From assembly GCA_027623295.1 (NCBI GenBank), contig JAQBXR010000002.1, positions 1 to 53,822 on the forward strand: a stretch of 53,822 nucleotides of DNA. The letters run 5' to 3'. The notes beneath the pieces are model-generated. The model saw only the letters and a list, made by a program, of their open reading frames with translations. It did not search any database and was not told the DNA's origin. A program made the position numbers and the translations under genes. Numbering within the stretch: position 1 is the first letter of the stretch; the number at the start of each line of letters is the position of its first letter. This stretch comes from Planctomycetota bacterium (GTDB taxonomy: Bacteria; Planctomycetota; UBA1135). Of the stretch, positions 35,219-45,041 are shown piece after piece.

Positions 35219-36669
35219 ACGTCGAATCCGGGAACTGGTTCTGTGACCCGAATGACCGGGGCCTCCGCTTCAGGCACCACCACCGGCTCGGGCATTTGGA
35301 AATCGGCATGCCGCTCAGCAACAAGAGATCTGCCGTTGTAGCTCACCAAGTCGACGGGAACTTCTAAACCGGCATGATATCCAGGCTCTTCAGGCAACAA
35401 TGCATAATGCCCATTGCGTGTACGCCCCAGCCAATTCCCTGGGAAACGGTCAGAGAGACGCTCCAACAAAATGCGTGAGGATTTACCCACTTGCGTGAGT
35501 GTACGTTGCTGTGCAATCTCGCGCTGCAGTTCCAGCAAGCGATGATTACGGCGTGATTTCAACTTCTTCGGCACATCGTCTTCAAGATCAAAAGCCGTGG
35601 TTCCAGGGCGTGGAGAGTATTGGAAAACATAGCTCTGCAAGAAGCCAAACTCCTTCATAGCTTCTTCACTGCCAGTGAAGTCTTCATCGGTCTCACCTGG
35701 GAAACCAACAATCCAATCGCTGATTAACTCGAGGTCCGGCATGGCTTTCATCAGAATCGCCACACGTTTGCGATAAAGTTCTACCGTATAACCGCGCTTC
35801 ATATTACGCAGTACTGGATCACTCCCAGACTGAATTGGAATGGGCAAAAAGCGCATGAACTTAGTCGATCTGGCCATGGCATCGGCCAGGCGTTGATCGA
35901 CATAACTTGGATGCAGCGTGACCAAGCGAATCCGCTTCAGACCGTCGATGTCTTCTAGCGCGTCAAGTAGTCCCGCCAAATCGGGGCGATCATCTCGCGG
36001 CAAATCTCGGCCATAGGAATCGATGGTTTGCCCAAGAAGGTGCACTTCCGTGACGCCCATTTCCGATAGGCGTCGAATCTCATTCACGATGGACTCCGGG
36101 GAGCGACTCTCCACCCGTCCACGAACGCTTGGAACAATGCAGTAAGTGCAGTTCATATCGCAGCCGCGCATGACTGCAACATGTGCTTGATAGTCCTCCA
36201 CACGGCCAGTGAGGTCACGTTCCTCTTGGTCAACACGACTCTCAGCTTCGCCGAGAACACAAACACGTTTTTCACCACCTACGACCTGATCAATCAAATC
36301 GGCGATTTTGGGAAAGTGTCTGGAACCACAAACAATGTCTACGTGGGGTTCCCGATCAAAGAGCTCCTGCCCTTCACGGTCTGCCATGCACCCAATCACA
36401 CCAATCACCACACTCGGGTCGGCCTTTTTCACGCGCCGCAATTCACCAAGCAGCCCATGAACGCGTTCTTCAGCCTGTTCCCTTACGGAACAAGTGTGGA
36501 ATAAGAAAACCGAAGCTTCATCGGTATTTTCGGTGGACTTCCAGCCGCGCCCCTCCAAGGAGGCTTGCATGAGTTCGCCATCGTAAACGTTCATCTGACA
36601 GCCGAACACCCGTAGCTGGAAGCTACGGGTGCGTTGGATGGGAACCGATGGCGTTTCGGTACTAGTCAT
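35215..36669 (-). CDS. miaB: tRNA-2-methylthio-N6-isopentenyladenosine synthase MiaB
   Basis: Radical-SAM methylthiotransferase that converts i6A37 to ms2i6A37 in tRNA. From the ATG at 36669 it has 484 aa. The N-terminal UPF0004 domain carries three cluster cysteines (C24 in FGCQMN, C60 in HTCSVRE, C94 in IGCMAD). The radical-SAM motif is C170-x3-C174-x2-C177 (RGCDMNCTYC), and a TRAM-like end follows. About 45 C-terminal residues (PEPVVVPEAEAPVIRVTEPV) are extra and low complexity. The start overlaps the pseudopilin stop by 8 bp, so the longer reading from 36792 is unlikely. RimO and MtaB relatives were considered, but the TCSVRE, SRxH and QSGSDPVLRNMKRGY motifs fit MiaB. Confidence 0.94.
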   Translation of the reverse strand: MTSTETPSVPIQRTRSFQLRVFGCQMNVYDGELMQASLEGRGWKSTENTDEASVFLFHTCSVREQAEERVHGLLGELRRVKKADPSVVIGVIGCMADREGQELFDREPHVDIVCGSRHFPKIADLIDQVVGGEKRVCVLGEAESRVDQEERDLTGRVEDYQAHVAVMRGCDMNCTYCIVPSVRGRVESRSPESIVNEIRRLSEMGVTEVHLLGQTIDSYGRDLPRDDRPDLAGLLDALEDIDGLKRIRLVTLHPSYVDQRLADAMARSTKFMRFLPIPIQSGSDPVLRNMKRGYTVELYRKRVAILMKAMPDLELISDWIVGFPGETDEDFTGSEEAMKEFGFLQSYVFQYSPRPGTTAFDLEDDVPKKLKSRRNHRLLELQREIAQQRTLTQVGKSSRILLERLSDRFPGNWLGRTRNGHYALLPEEPGYHAGLEVPVDLVSYNGRSLVAERHADFQMPEPVVVPEAEAPVIRVTEPVPGFDV

Positions 36670-37330
36670 TCGAAACGGTTTGAAAGATTTCAATCTCCGA
36701 GCCAGGACCGACCTCAATGTCATCCCCGTCATCGAAATTGATTCCGGTTTCCTCTTCGATATCGGATCGCAAGTAACGATGCGTAGCACCATCAGCGGTC
36801 ATGTAAATCAAAGCGGTTCGGTGAATCATGTGTGCATCGGACACAATGGCGGTGCTGCCAGAATTCTTTTTCAGACGTGAACGCATGGCGCGATCTCCAC
36901 CTGTAGTGAATCCAGCATAACTAGTGTAGCCAGGGCCGATGGCATCCCAATCGTTGAGGTATTCCACAACGCCGATGTTTTCATCTTCCATTCCTTGAAG
37001 GAAGGAAACGTCATCGAAGGACTCCGAAGGGCTAAAATACATCTTTGCCTGTTGCTCCACCTTTTCCACCATGCCGTCTTTCCACGGACGAAGGAAAAAC
37101 TTTTGCCCCTGATCGTGAGGCCAGGAACCATCATGGTTCATCTGGTAATCAAGCAGGGTGGCATGGATGCGCTTCATGTTCGCCTCCGACCCAGTCATGT
37201 TTGCCTTATCAATCCAGGCCGGTGCTGACTGCACAAGGAAAGTACTGAGGATTCCGATGATCATGATTACGATCATCATCTCCATTAGGGTGAAGCCGCG
37301 ACGCAGCCCGGAAAGCTTAAGACTTTTCAT
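36662..37330 (-). CDS. Type II/IV pseudopilin-like protein
   Basis: A 222-aa protein with a class III leader (MKSLKLSGLRRG), cleavage before FTLMEMMIVIMIIGILSTFLV, and Glu at mature position 5. It should therefore be processed by a prepilin peptidase and enter the inner membrane. The mature part has WPHDQGQ, SYAGFTTGGDRAM and an acidic C-terminus. It is not clearly GspG-K and is far from the gsp operon. It sits between ahcY (6-nt gap) and miaB (8-bp overlap), a strange place for a pilin. Possible roles are an extra pseudopilus subunit or an independent surface fibre; I cannot tell. Confidence 0.85.
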   Translation of the reverse strand: MKSLKLSGLRRGFTLMEMMIVIMIIGILSTFLVQSAPAWIDKANMTGSEANMKRIHATLLDYQMNHDGSWPHDQGQKFFLRPWKDGMVEKVEQQAKMYFSPSESFDDVSFLQGMEDENIGVVEYLNDWDAIGPGYTSYAGFTTGGDRAMRSRLKKNSGSTAIVSDAHMIHRTALIYMTADGATHRYLRSDIEEETGINFDDGDDIEVGPGSEIEIFQTVSND

Positions 37331-37336
37331 GTTGAA

Positions 37337-38611
37337 TTAGGTTCCTTGGGAGTAATCAGTGGAGTACGCGATCTGCTCTGGCGTAAGCACATCGAGACCA
37401 AGACCCATCGAATCCAATTTGATTTTAGCGATCTCTTGGTCGAGCTCCTCAGGCAGATTGTGCACACCATTGCCAAGTTCCTTGCCGCGTTCGGCAAGCA
37501 TCATCATGGCCTGGAACTGGTTAGCGAAACTCATGTCCATCACTTCCGATGGGTGTCCTTCCGCAGCAGCCAAGTTCACCAAGCGACCTTCCGCAAGCAC
37601 GTAAACGCGGTTGCCGTTGTTCATGGTGTACTCAATGCAGTTGTCACGCATTTTGCGCTTCGACGTAGTGATCGAGTTGAGGTCTTGGAGGTTCAGCTCG
37701 CAATCGTAGTGACCGGTGTTACATACGATGGCACCATCTTTCATCGATTCGAAGTGGCGCTTCACGATGACGTCTTTCATCCCGGTGGTGGTAATGAAAA
37801 CATCGCCAACCTTGGCGGCTTCGTCCATGGTCATCACGCGAACGCCTTCCAAAGTTGCCTTTAGAGCGGCGGTCGCTTTGACCTCGGTGGCAATGACGTT
37901 TGCACCCATGCCTTTGGCACGCATGGCACATCCTTTGCCGCAGTGGCCGTAACCAGCAGTGACGAAGTTTTTGCCGGCAAGCAACACCGAGGTGGCGCGC
38001 AGGATGCCGTCTAAGGAGGATTGTCCGGTACCGTAAACGTTATCGAAGTCCCACTTGGTTTCTGCATCGTTGACTGCAATGACAGGGTACATAAGCTTGC
38101 CGTCGGCAGCCATGGCGCGAAGGCGATGGACACCAGTGGTGGTCTCTTCCGAACCGCCGATGATGCCATCGAACAATTCTGGGTGCTCAAAGTGCACGCG
38201 GAAGATGAGGTCCGCGCCATCGTCCAAGGTCAGAGTCGGCTTAAAGTCCAAGGTACGGTCGATAGACCAGTAGAATTCCTCGGTGCTTTGGCCGTACCAA
38301 GCGAACATACGAATGCCTTCCTCTGCGAGTGCAGCGGCAACCGCGTCGTTGGTGGAAAGCGGGTTACAGCCCGACCATGCCACTTCTGCACCTGCAGCCA
38401 CAAGGGTGCGGATGAGAACGGCGGTTTCCTTAGTCACGTGAAGGCAACCAGTGATGCGCTGGCCTTTCAGCGGCTGTGTTGTTGCGAACTTCTCACGAAG
38501 CTGCATCAAAACAGGCATGCGGGACTCGGCCCAATCAATGAGGAGACGCCCCTCGTCCGCAAGGGAGAGGTCGGCGACTTTGTAATGAAGATCTTCTGCG
38601 GTGGTGCTCAT
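37337..38611 (-). CDS. ahcY: Adenosylhomocysteinase
   Basis: Hydrolyses S-adenosylhomocysteine to adenosine and homocysteine, relieving inhibition of methyltransferases. The 424 aa show ITGCLHVTKETAVLIRTL, SGCNPLSTNDAVAAAL and the NAD-binding VTAGYGHCGKGCAMRAKGMG; NTGHYDCELN is near the substrate site. It is the shorter form, without the approximately 40-aa insert of the long proteobacterial/eukaryotic type and without a KPDHYRY end. It follows metK by 7 nt, so SAM synthesis and SAH removal are co-expressed. Confidence 0.97.
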   Translation of the reverse strand: MSTTAEDLHYKVADLSLADEGRLLIDWAESRMPVLMQLREKFATTQPLKGQRITGCLHVTKETAVLIRTLVAAGAEVAWSGCNPLSTNDAVAAALAEEGIRMFAWYGQSTEEFYWSIDRTLDFKPTLTLDDGADLIFRVHFEHPELFDGIIGGSEETTTGVHRLRAMAADGKLMYPVIAVNDAETKWDFDNVYGTGQSSLDGILRATSVLLAGKNFVTAGYGHCGKGCAMRAKGMGANVIATEVKATAALKATLEGVRVMTMDEAAKVGDVFITTTGMKDVIVKRHFESMKDGAIVCNTGHYDCELNLQDLNSITTSKRKMRDNCIEYTMNNGNRVYVLAEGRLVNLAAAEGHPSEVMDMSFANQFQAMMMLAERGKELGNGVHNLPEELDQEIAKIKLDSMGLGLDVLTPEQIAYSTDYSQGT

Positions 38612-38618
38612 GGTGTTA

Positions 38619-39836
38619 TTAGCAGCTCGGCTTGAGGTTAGCCAAGGACTGGAGTTCGGTCACGAGATCTAGTTTTTCCCAAGGGAAAATGTCGCGCCCG
38701 AAATGGCCGTTGGATGCGGATTGAAGATAGGTCCAGCCATTCGGATCGGTGTAACCGGTTGGGTTACGCAGATTCAAACGACCAATGATCCAATCTGGAG
38801 TGAATGCCTTGCAGTTTTTCCACGCCTGTAGATGGCGCAGATGTTGCTCAATGGCTGTGTCGGACAATCCTGTCGACGTCCCGAAGGTGTCGACCCGGAC
38901 TGAAACCGGTTCGGCTACGCCAATTGCATAAGCCAATTGAACTTCGCATCGCTCTGCCATTCCGGCGGCGACGACGTTTTTGGCAACCCAGCGCGCGGCA
39001 TAAGCTGCGGAGCGGTCAACCTTGGTGCAGTCCTTTCCAGAGAACGCTCCACCCCCGTGGCGGGCATAGCCACCGTAGGTATCGACAATAATTTTTCGAC
39101 CGGTAAGACCTGCATCTCCATGCGGGCCACCGACGACAAACTTGCCGGTTGGGTTGATGTGAAACTTAGTCTCGTTGGTCAACCACTTGTCCGGCAAAAT
39201 CGGACGCACGATGACTTCTTCTACAGCTTCGCGAATGATATCAATCGAGATGTCTTCGGTTTGCGTAGAAAGCACCACGGCTTCAATACCAACTGGTGTA
39301 TCGCCTTCATAGGCAAAGGTTACTTGTGCTTTCGCATCGGGACGTAGCCATGGCAGCTCACCGGAGCTCATGACCTTGGCCTGGCGTTCCACCAAGCGGT
39401 GCGCCCAGTGAATGGGAGCGGGCATGAGGACATCGGTTTCTTGACATGCAAAACCGAACATCATGCCTTGGTCACCGGCACCAGTCATGCCTCCTTCTTG
39501 ACCCCCTTCTGCGGTCACACCTTGACTAATGTCAGGGGACTGTGAGTGAATCAATACGTGGACACCACAGGAGTCGGCATCAAAACCAATACCAGCTTTG
39601 GTGTAACCAATCTCGCGTAAGGTGGCGCGCACTTCCTCCTGCACGTCGACGTAGGTCGTGGTGGTGATTTCACCCCCCACAACCACGGTCCCAGTGGTCA
39701 CCATAGTTTCACAAGCCACACGCGACATAGGGTCTTGCTTTAGGCAAGCATCTAAGACCGTGTCACTAACTTGGTCGCAGACTTTATCCGGATGTCCTTT
39801 GGACACCGATTCCGAGGTAAAGAGTTTTCGTTCCAT
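38619..39836 (-). CDS. metK: S-adenosylmethionine synthetase
   Basis: Makes SAM from methionine and ATP. From the ATG at 39836 it is 405 aa and starts [22 protein letters not shown], the exact family N-terminus. [14 protein letters not shown], the phosphate-binding [19 protein letters not shown] and [24 protein letters not shown] are visible in part. The longer reading from 39992 would overlap waaA and is rejected. The 55-bp leader after waaA is too short for a known SAM riboswitch. ahcY follows. Confidence 0.98.
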   Translation of the reverse strand: MERKLFTSESVSKGHPDKVCDQVSDTVLDACLKQDPMSRVACETMVTTGTVVVGGEITTTTYVDVQEEVRATLREIGYTKAGIGFDADSCGVHVLIHSQSPDISQGVTAEGGQEGGMTGAGDQGMMFGFACQETDVLMPAPIHWAHRLVERQAKVMSSGELPWLRPDAKAQVTFAYEGDTPVGIEAVVLSTQTEDISIDIIREAVEEVIVRPILPDKWLTNETKFHINPTGKFVVGGPHGDAGLTGRKIIVDTYGGYARHGGGAFSGKDCTKVDRSAAYAARWVAKNVVAAGMAERCEVQLAYAIGVAEPVSVRVDTFGTSTGLSDTAIEQHLRHLQAWKNCKAFTPDWIIGRLNLRNPTGYTDPNGWTYLQSASNGHFGRDIFPWEKLDLVTELQSLANLKPSC

Positions 39837-39891
39837 GCAAGGGTTCCGGTTAAACGGCCGGGTCCGTGGGATTTCCTTAGCTGCAAAGACC

Positions 39892-41184
39892 TTAGAGCAG
39901 GTCTGCTTGTTGCAGGGCAAGTACCGTACTTTGCGATGCCCCGCGCCGGGTTTCAAGTGCCTTAGCCCCGTTCCCACCAGTTTCTTGCGCAATCTCAGGA
40001 TGCTGCAACCAAGAAAGCAGACATTCTACCACTTCCGCAGCGTTTATTACGGATTTGAGGGCATCAGCCTGTTTTAGACAAGCGACTTCCTCTAAAAAGT
40101 TTTCCATATGCGGCCCCACTACCATAGGTACCTGAAATACAGCGGGCTCTAAAACATTTTGCCCCCCATGCTCTATGAGGCTGCCGCCCACGAATGCCAT
40201 TTGCGCAGCACGGTAGATCATTTCGAGCTGACCGAAGGCATCGACCACTAAAACGGAACCCGCCGGTAGCTTTTCGCGGGAGCCCCATTCACTGAAAGTG
40301 CCCAGTTCTCGCCCCTCAGCCATACGTTTCAGCTCCGGAATCAACTTGGGGCACCTGCGCGGATGACGCGGCACGATGACCAAAACAGCCTCCTTGGTTT
40401 GCTGTTTTGATAGCCATTGCTTGAACAAGCTGGTTTCTTCTGGCTCATGCGTGCTAGCCCAGACCACAAGAGGTGGTCCGGATTGCCAACGGGCCCAGCA
40501 AGAGGTCGCGAAGTGAGCATCCTCCTCTCCAGTAGGTAAGTTGTCGTACTTTAGATTCCCGGTGACGACAACCCGTTCCTTCGGGACATCTAGGCCCGAA
40601 AAACGCTCGGCATAACGTTGACTTTGCACCCCATAAAGAGAGATGCGCTCAAACTGGGGCAGCCAGTTCTGTACTCTCCGGTAACCCGCCAAAGATCGAT
40701 CGGTAATCCGACCATTCACAATGGAAACTTTGATGTCTTGGCGGAAACAGGCGTTCAAGAAGTTAGGCCAGATTTCTAGCTCAGCCAAAATGACTAAGTT
40801 AGGCTTCACTCGTTTCAGAAAACGTCGACAGGTGCCGGGAAGGTCTAGCGGATAGGCCACCACCGGTAAATCAGGAAACAGTTGACGAGCGGTAGCTAAA
40901 CCGGTTGGCGTACTCGAAGAAACCACCAAACTGCGTTGCGGGAATTGTCGGCGCAATTCCATAACTAAGGGCTTCAAGGCTTTCACTTCGCCCACCGAGA
41001 CTCCATGCAGCAGAACTCTTTTCTCGCTTGCCGGAAGTGGTTCCGCGAAGCCTAAGCGACCGGGCAGACTTCTGCGGAAATCGGGAGAACGCACTGCACG
41101 GAACAATACAAATGGGATGAGTGAAATCCCTACGAGGGCCAAAAGGACGTCGTACAAAAGGAGGGCAACCCACCGTCGGTTCAT
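39892..41184 (-). CDS. waaA: 3-deoxy-D-manno-octulosonic acid (Kdo) transferase
   Basis: Adds Kdo to lipid A at the inner membrane; its presence implies LPS. From the ATG at 41184 it is 430 aa. It has an N-terminal anchor ([20 protein letters not shown]), [11 protein letters not shown] with the catalytic Glu, [22 protein letters not shown] and the donor site [19 protein letters not shown]. The start codon lies in the loop of a perfect 13-bp inverted repeat whose upstream arm contains the SD AAGGAGG (see separate entry). It follows secA by 25 nt. The kdtA name is a synonym. Confidence 0.95.
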   Translation of the reverse strand: MNRRWVALLLYDVLLALVGISLIPFVLFRAVRSPDFRRSLPGRLGFAEPLPASEKRVLLHGVSVGEVKALKPLVMELRRQFPQRSLVVSSSTPTGLATARQLFPDLPVVAYPLDLPGTCRRFLKRVKPNLVILAELEIWPNFLNACFRQDIKVSIVNGRITDRSLAGYRRVQNWLPQFERISLYGVQSQRYAERFSGLDVPKERVVVTGNLKYDNLPTGEEDAHFATSCWARWQSGPPLVVWASTHEPEETSLFKQWLSKQQTKEAVLVIVPRHPRRCPKLIPELKRMAEGRELGTFSEWGSREKLPAGSVLVVDAFGQLEMIYRAAQMAFVGGSLIEHGGQNVLEPAVFQVPMVVGPHMENFLEEVACLKQADALKSVINAAEVVECLLSWLQHPEIAQETGGNGAKALETRRGASQSTVLALQQADLL

Positions 41185-41203
41185 GCGCGCGGTTGCCCTC
41201 CTT
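41158..41203 (-). promoter_or_regulatory. Inverted repeat enclosing the waaA start codon and SD
   Basis: On the minus strand AAGGAGGGCAACC and GGTTGCCCTCCTT are perfect 13-bp complements, 20 nt apart. The first arm holds AAGGAGG, the only strong SD candidate for waaA; the ATG is in the loop, and the second arm is codons 6-10 of waaA. Folding would block ribosome access. Since TTTT-like sequence (CCTTTTG) follows and secA ends 7 nt upstream, it could also attenuate transcription out of secA. Position and perfection make it a real element; which function it has is inference. Confidence 0.7.
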
Positions 41204-41209
41204 GAATGG

Positions 41210-44026
41210 TCACTGTTTACCGTGGCATTGCTTGTACTTCTTGCCCGATCCACATGGGCAAGGTGCATTACGAGCAGCCTTCGGTTTGTGTTGGTCAGGA
41301 GTTTGCTGACCCGTGTCTTGGCCGGCACGACTCGCAGCTTCCATTTCTTCCGTTACGCCACCCATGTCAGGGGTTTTGGCGCGCTGGTTTGGTGGGGTGT
41401 AACCCACAGCAACTTGACGTCGGGGTGCGGATGGACGAGCCCTCGAAGCCGACCCTCCAAATTGAGGGTGCGAAGCGCTCTGCCCTTCATAAGCTGCGCT
41501 CAATGCGTCCTCATCTTTTCTGGCAAGCTCAAAACGGAGAATGTGGTTGGTGACCTCGTCGGCGATTGCAAACAGCAATTCTTCGAAGCGCTCCAGGCCT
41601 TCCCGCTTGTACTCGTTCTTCGGATCGACCTGGGCATAACCCCGCAACCCGATTCCAGAACGTAAAGCGTCCATGAGGTAAAGATGCTCCTTCCACTTCT
41701 TGTCGATGGAGTTCAACAACAAGAAACGCTCAAGATGCGCCATGGCTTCTTCACCAGCAGCTTCGGTACGTTCGGCGTAGTTGCGTTGAAAGTCTTCAAA
41801 CAACAACTCCGAAACTTTATTCAGCCCAGCAGATTTAAGCCCAGCAGCGTCTCCTTCATAGCCCCACTTGCGTTCGGCCCACAATCGGAAAGCTTCCCAG
41901 TCTGGCTCCATGTCACGGCCATCGCCACCGTAGGTGATGGTGGCTTGATCGATGACTTGCTCAGCCATAGCAATCACGCGGTCATGCAGGCCTTCAGCCT
42001 TCAAGGCCATTTGCCGCTGCCCGTAGATCATTTTGCGCTGCTCGTTCATGACTTCGTCATACTCAAGCAAGTTCTTACGGATCTCAAAGTGGTAATCCTC
42101 GACCTTCTTCTGCGCTTTCTTAATCGCATTCGAGACCATTTTGGATTCCACAGGCTCTCCGCCACCCATGCCGGCTTTGGACAGGAAGTTCTTTACCCAA
42201 TCTTTGTAAAAACGACGCATTAGAGGGTCGTCCAAGGACAAGTAAAACCGCGAACGGCCTGGGTCACCTTGGCGTCCAGAGCGTCCACGTAGCTGGTTAT
42301 CAATCCGGCGCGATTCGTGGCGTTCAGTTCCGATTACGTAGAGACCACCGGCAGCAATGACTTCTTCCTTCTCGCCAGAGTGAGCTTGATTCAACTCCTC
42401 AAGCAATGCCTTCACGGCTGCTTGGTCTTCCACATCTGTTTTACGTTGAGCCATTTCACCTGGGAGCATGGCTTCGGTGTTCCCGCCCAAAACAATGTCG
42501 GTACCACGCCCGGCCATGTTGGTAGCCACCGTGACCGCCCCTTTACGGCCCGCCTGCGCAATGATGTGCGCCTCGTTCTCGTGTTGTTTTGCGTTCAGTA
42601 CATTATGACGAATACCACGACGATTCAGAATGCCGGACAAAAGTTCCGAATTCTCAATACTGGTGGTACCAACGAGTACGGGTTGACCGGAATCGCGTGA
42701 CTCTTCAATCACCTTGGCGATGGCCTTCCACTTATCGGGAGTTTCCAGGTAGACCACGTCGGCCTCATCGAGGCGCTTAATAGGCCGGTTGGTCGGAATC
42801 TGTACGACATCAAGGTCGTAAATCTTGGCGAATTCGCCAGCCTCTGTCAGCGCTGTTCCAGTCATGCCCGACAACTTGCCGTAAATGCGGAAGTAGTTCT
42901 GAAACGTAATTGTTGCGAGAGTTTGGTTCTCTGCTTTTGGACGAATGCCTTCTTTGGCTTCTACTGCCTGGTGCAAGCCATCGCCCCAGCGACGCCCTTC
43001 CATCATGCGGCCAGTGAACTCGTCAACGATGATGATGGCACCATCTTTGACCACGTAATCCACCTCATGCTTGTACAGATGGAGAGCACGCAAACACTGC
43101 TCGAGGATGTGCGGCCACTCCATGTTGACGGCACCGCTATAGAAGTCATCAATGCCAAGGAGCTTCTGCCCCTCGACAATGCCCTCTTCGGTCAACAGCG
43201 CCGACTTCTCTTTCTCTTTGGTTTCGAAGTGCTCTTCTTCGTTCAGCTGGCGCGCGGCGGCCATGCCCACCCGATACTTCTCAGCATTGCCAGTCGCAGG
43301 ACCACTAATGATTAACGGCGTACGCGCTTCGTCGATCAAAATGGAATCCACTTCGTCGATGATGGCGAAGTCAAGACTGTGTTGAACTTGATCTTCAACC
43401 CGCGACTTCATGTTGTCACGCAGGTAATCAAAACCCAACTCGTTGTTGGTTGCGTAAATAATGTCACCGGCGTAAACCGGCTGGCGTTCTGCCGGACTCA
43501 TGTTCGATTGAATCGAACCGCACTGCAAGCCGAGGAACTCGTAAACCGGAGTCATCCATTCGGCATCGCGTTTGGCCAAGTAATCGTTGACGGTTACGAC
43601 AAAAACCTTGCCAGCCAAGGAGTTTAGGTAAGCGGCTAAAGTTGCTGCGAGGGTCTTGCCCTCTCCGGTAGCCATTTCTGCAATGGACCCGGAATGCAAG
43701 ACTGCACCACCGATGATTTGCACATCGTAGTGACGCATTCCCAGGGTGCGTTGTGCAGCCACGCGAGTTATTGCGAAAGCTTGCGGCAACAAATCATTCA
43801 GAGGCTTGCCGTCTGCAACCTCTTTTTTCCACGTCTCAGTCTGAGCCTTAATGTCCTCGTCACTTAAAGCCTCGGCCCAAGCTTCGTGGGAGGCGACTTC
43901 GGCAATCAAAGGTGCCATGCGCTTTACCACACGAGCGTTCTGGGAGCCAAAAACCATATTCAAGGCGCGGCCAAAGCCTTCACCCATTCCCTTAAGGGAA
44001 TCCGTTATCGCGTCAACGTCGACCAT
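41210..44026 (-). CDS. secA: Preprotein translocase ATPase SecA
   Basis: Motor ATPase that drives unfolded preproteins through SecYEG. At 938 aa it has full length. Visible are Walker A (MATGEGKTLAATLAAY), VNDYLAKRDAEWM, DEVDSILIDEARTPLIISGP, GMTGTALTEAGEF, NMAGRGTDIVLGG and QLRGRSGRQGDPGRSRFYLS. The C-terminal zinc-binding SEC-C motif is CPCGSGKKYKQCHG. A low-complexity linker of about 70 residues precedes the SEC-C motif. pyrD ends 100 bp upstream; that gap holds short GC-rich dyads but no clear promoter. waaA follows. Confidence 0.98.
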   Translation of the reverse strand: MVDVDAITDSLKGMGEGFGRALNMVFGSQNARVVKRMAPLIAEVASHEAWAEALSDEDIKAQTETWKKEVADGKPLNDLLPQAFAITRVAAQRTLGMRHYDVQIIGGAVLHSGSIAEMATGEGKTLAATLAAYLNSLAGKVFVVTVNDYLAKRDAEWMTPVYEFLGLQCGSIQSNMSPAERQPVYAGDIIYATNNELGFDYLRDNMKSRVEDQVQHSLDFAIIDEVDSILIDEARTPLIISGPATGNAEKYRVGMAAARQLNEEEHFETKEKEKSALLTEEGIVEGQKLLGIDDFYSGAVNMEWPHILEQCLRALHLYKHEVDYVVKDGAIIIVDEFTGRMMEGRRWGDGLHQAVEAKEGIRPKAENQTLATITFQNYFRIYGKLSGMTGTALTEAGEFAKIYDLDVVQIPTNRPIKRLDEADVVYLETPDKWKAIAKVIEESRDSGQPVLVGTTSIENSELLSGILNRRGIRHNVLNAKQHENEAHIIAQAGRKGAVTVATNMAGRGTDIVLGGNTEAMLPGEMAQRKTDVEDQAAVKALLEELNQAHSGEKEEVIAAGGLYVIGTERHESRRIDNQLRGRSGRQGDPGRSRFYLSLDDPLMRRFYKDWVKNFLSKAGMGGGEPVESKMVSNAIKKAQKKVEDYHFEIRKNLLEYDEVMNEQRKMIYGQRQMALKAEGLHDRVIAMAEQVIDQATITYGGDGRDMEPDWEAFRLWAERKWGYEGDAAGLKSAGLNKVSELLFEDFQRNYAERTEAAGEEAMAHLERFLLLNSIDKKWKEHLYLMDALRSGIGLRGYAQVDPKNEYKREGLERFEELLFAIADEVTNHILRFELARKDEDALSAAYEGQSASHPQFGGSASRARPSAPRRQVAVGYTPPNQRAKTPDMGGVTEEMEAASRAGQDTGQQTPDQHKPKAARNAPCPCGSGKKYKQCHGKQ

Positions 44027-44126
44027 GATGCTAATCCGTCACGTCGCCGACGGGGTGCCAGCGCGTGAGCGGCCTCATAGGATACGACAAAGACCAGGCC
44101 AAGAAAATGGCCAATCTGGAAGTGAC

Positions 44127-45032
44127 TCAATGGGGCCAGATCAAAGTGCCGCGCAGCTCATCGAGAGTCAGTTTTTCCTGACCCAAGATATGTCTCAAAT
44201 CAGTGGCAATCTCGGAAATAGCATTTGGCCTCCGGAAGGATGCCGTGCCAATCTGAACCGCTGAAGCTCCGGAAACGATGAACTCAAGCACATCTTCGGC
44301 AGTGGATGCACCCCCACTAGCAATCACGGGGATTTTCACTGCACTACTGGCTTCCCAGACGAGACGCATAGCCACGGGTTTAGCTGCTGGCCCAGACAAA
44401 CCGCCGGTTCCATTTGCGATAACTGGCTTGCGCTTGCGCCAGTCCACCAACAGCCCGACCAAAGTGTTGCATACGGTCAAGGCATTTGCGCCAGAGGCCT
44501 CTGCGGCCTTGGCAAAGGGCACAATGCTAGTCACATTGGGCGAAAGCTTGACCCAAAGTGGCTTATCAGTGGTTTTGCGACATGCGCGCACCACATCTTC
44601 GAGGGCTTGGGCATCGGTGGAGAACTGAGTCCCGCCTTTGACGTTTGGGCAGGACAGGTTCAGCTCAATCGCGGCAACGCCATCCATGGCATCGAAAGCT
44701 TCGACCATGGCAACATAATCTGTGGCTGAATGGCCACCAGCATTAGCAACCACGGGCAACGGGACTTCTTTCAGCTGTGGGGCCACATGATCCCGCCAGT
44801 AAACCAGCCCTTTGTTTTCAAGACCAATCGCGTTGATGACACCACCGGGAAATTCTGCCAGGCGCTGGGATGGGTTCCCAAAACGTGGTTCTGGTGTAAC
44901 CGTTTTCAGGACCAAGGCACCAAGATCTCCAGGATTGAGGAACGCAAGTGCCGCTGGGTCGTGGCCAAAGGTGCCAGAACCGGTGAGCAAGGGAGACTGG
45001 AGCTCCAAACCGCCAACCATGGTGCGCAACAT
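44127..45032 (-). CDS. pyrD: Dihydroorotate dehydrogenase, class 1B-like
   Basis: Oxidises dihydroorotate to orotate in pyrimidine synthesis. The 301 aa form one FMN-binding TIM barrel. The start has SPLLTGSGTFG, the FMN and substrate residues lie in NAIGLENKG, the active-site loop ELNLSCPNVKGG has catalytic Cys128 (type 1), and the phosphate loop is IASGGASTAEDV, then GASAVQIGTA. Cys plus NVKGG fits class 1B, which normally works with PyrK; no pyrK is in the window. It follows lspA by 9 nt. Confidence 0.95.
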   Translation of the reverse strand: MLRTMVGGLELQSPLLTGSGTFGHDPAALAFLNPGDLGALVLKTVTPEPRFGNPSQRLAEFPGGVINAIGLENKGLVYWRDHVAPQLKEVPLPVVANAGGHSATDYVAMVEAFDAMDGVAAIELNLSCPNVKGGTQFSTDAQALEDVVRACRKTTDKPLWVKLSPNVTSIVPFAKAAEASGANALTVCNTLVGLLVDWRKRKPVIANGTGGLSGPAAKPVAMRLVWEASSAVKIPVIASGGASTAEDVLEFIVSGASAVQIGTASFRRPNAISEIATDLRHILGQEKLTLDELRGTLIWPH

Positions 45033-45041
45033 AGCGCTAGT

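Noticed and set aside
39837-39891. SAM riboswitch before metK
   Set aside because: Only 55 bp separate waaA and metK, too short for known SAM aptamers, and no typical core helices are visible.
44027-44126. secM-like regulatory peptide before secA
   Set aside because: The 100-bp gap has no open frame with an arrest-like motif; only short GC-rich dyads are seen.
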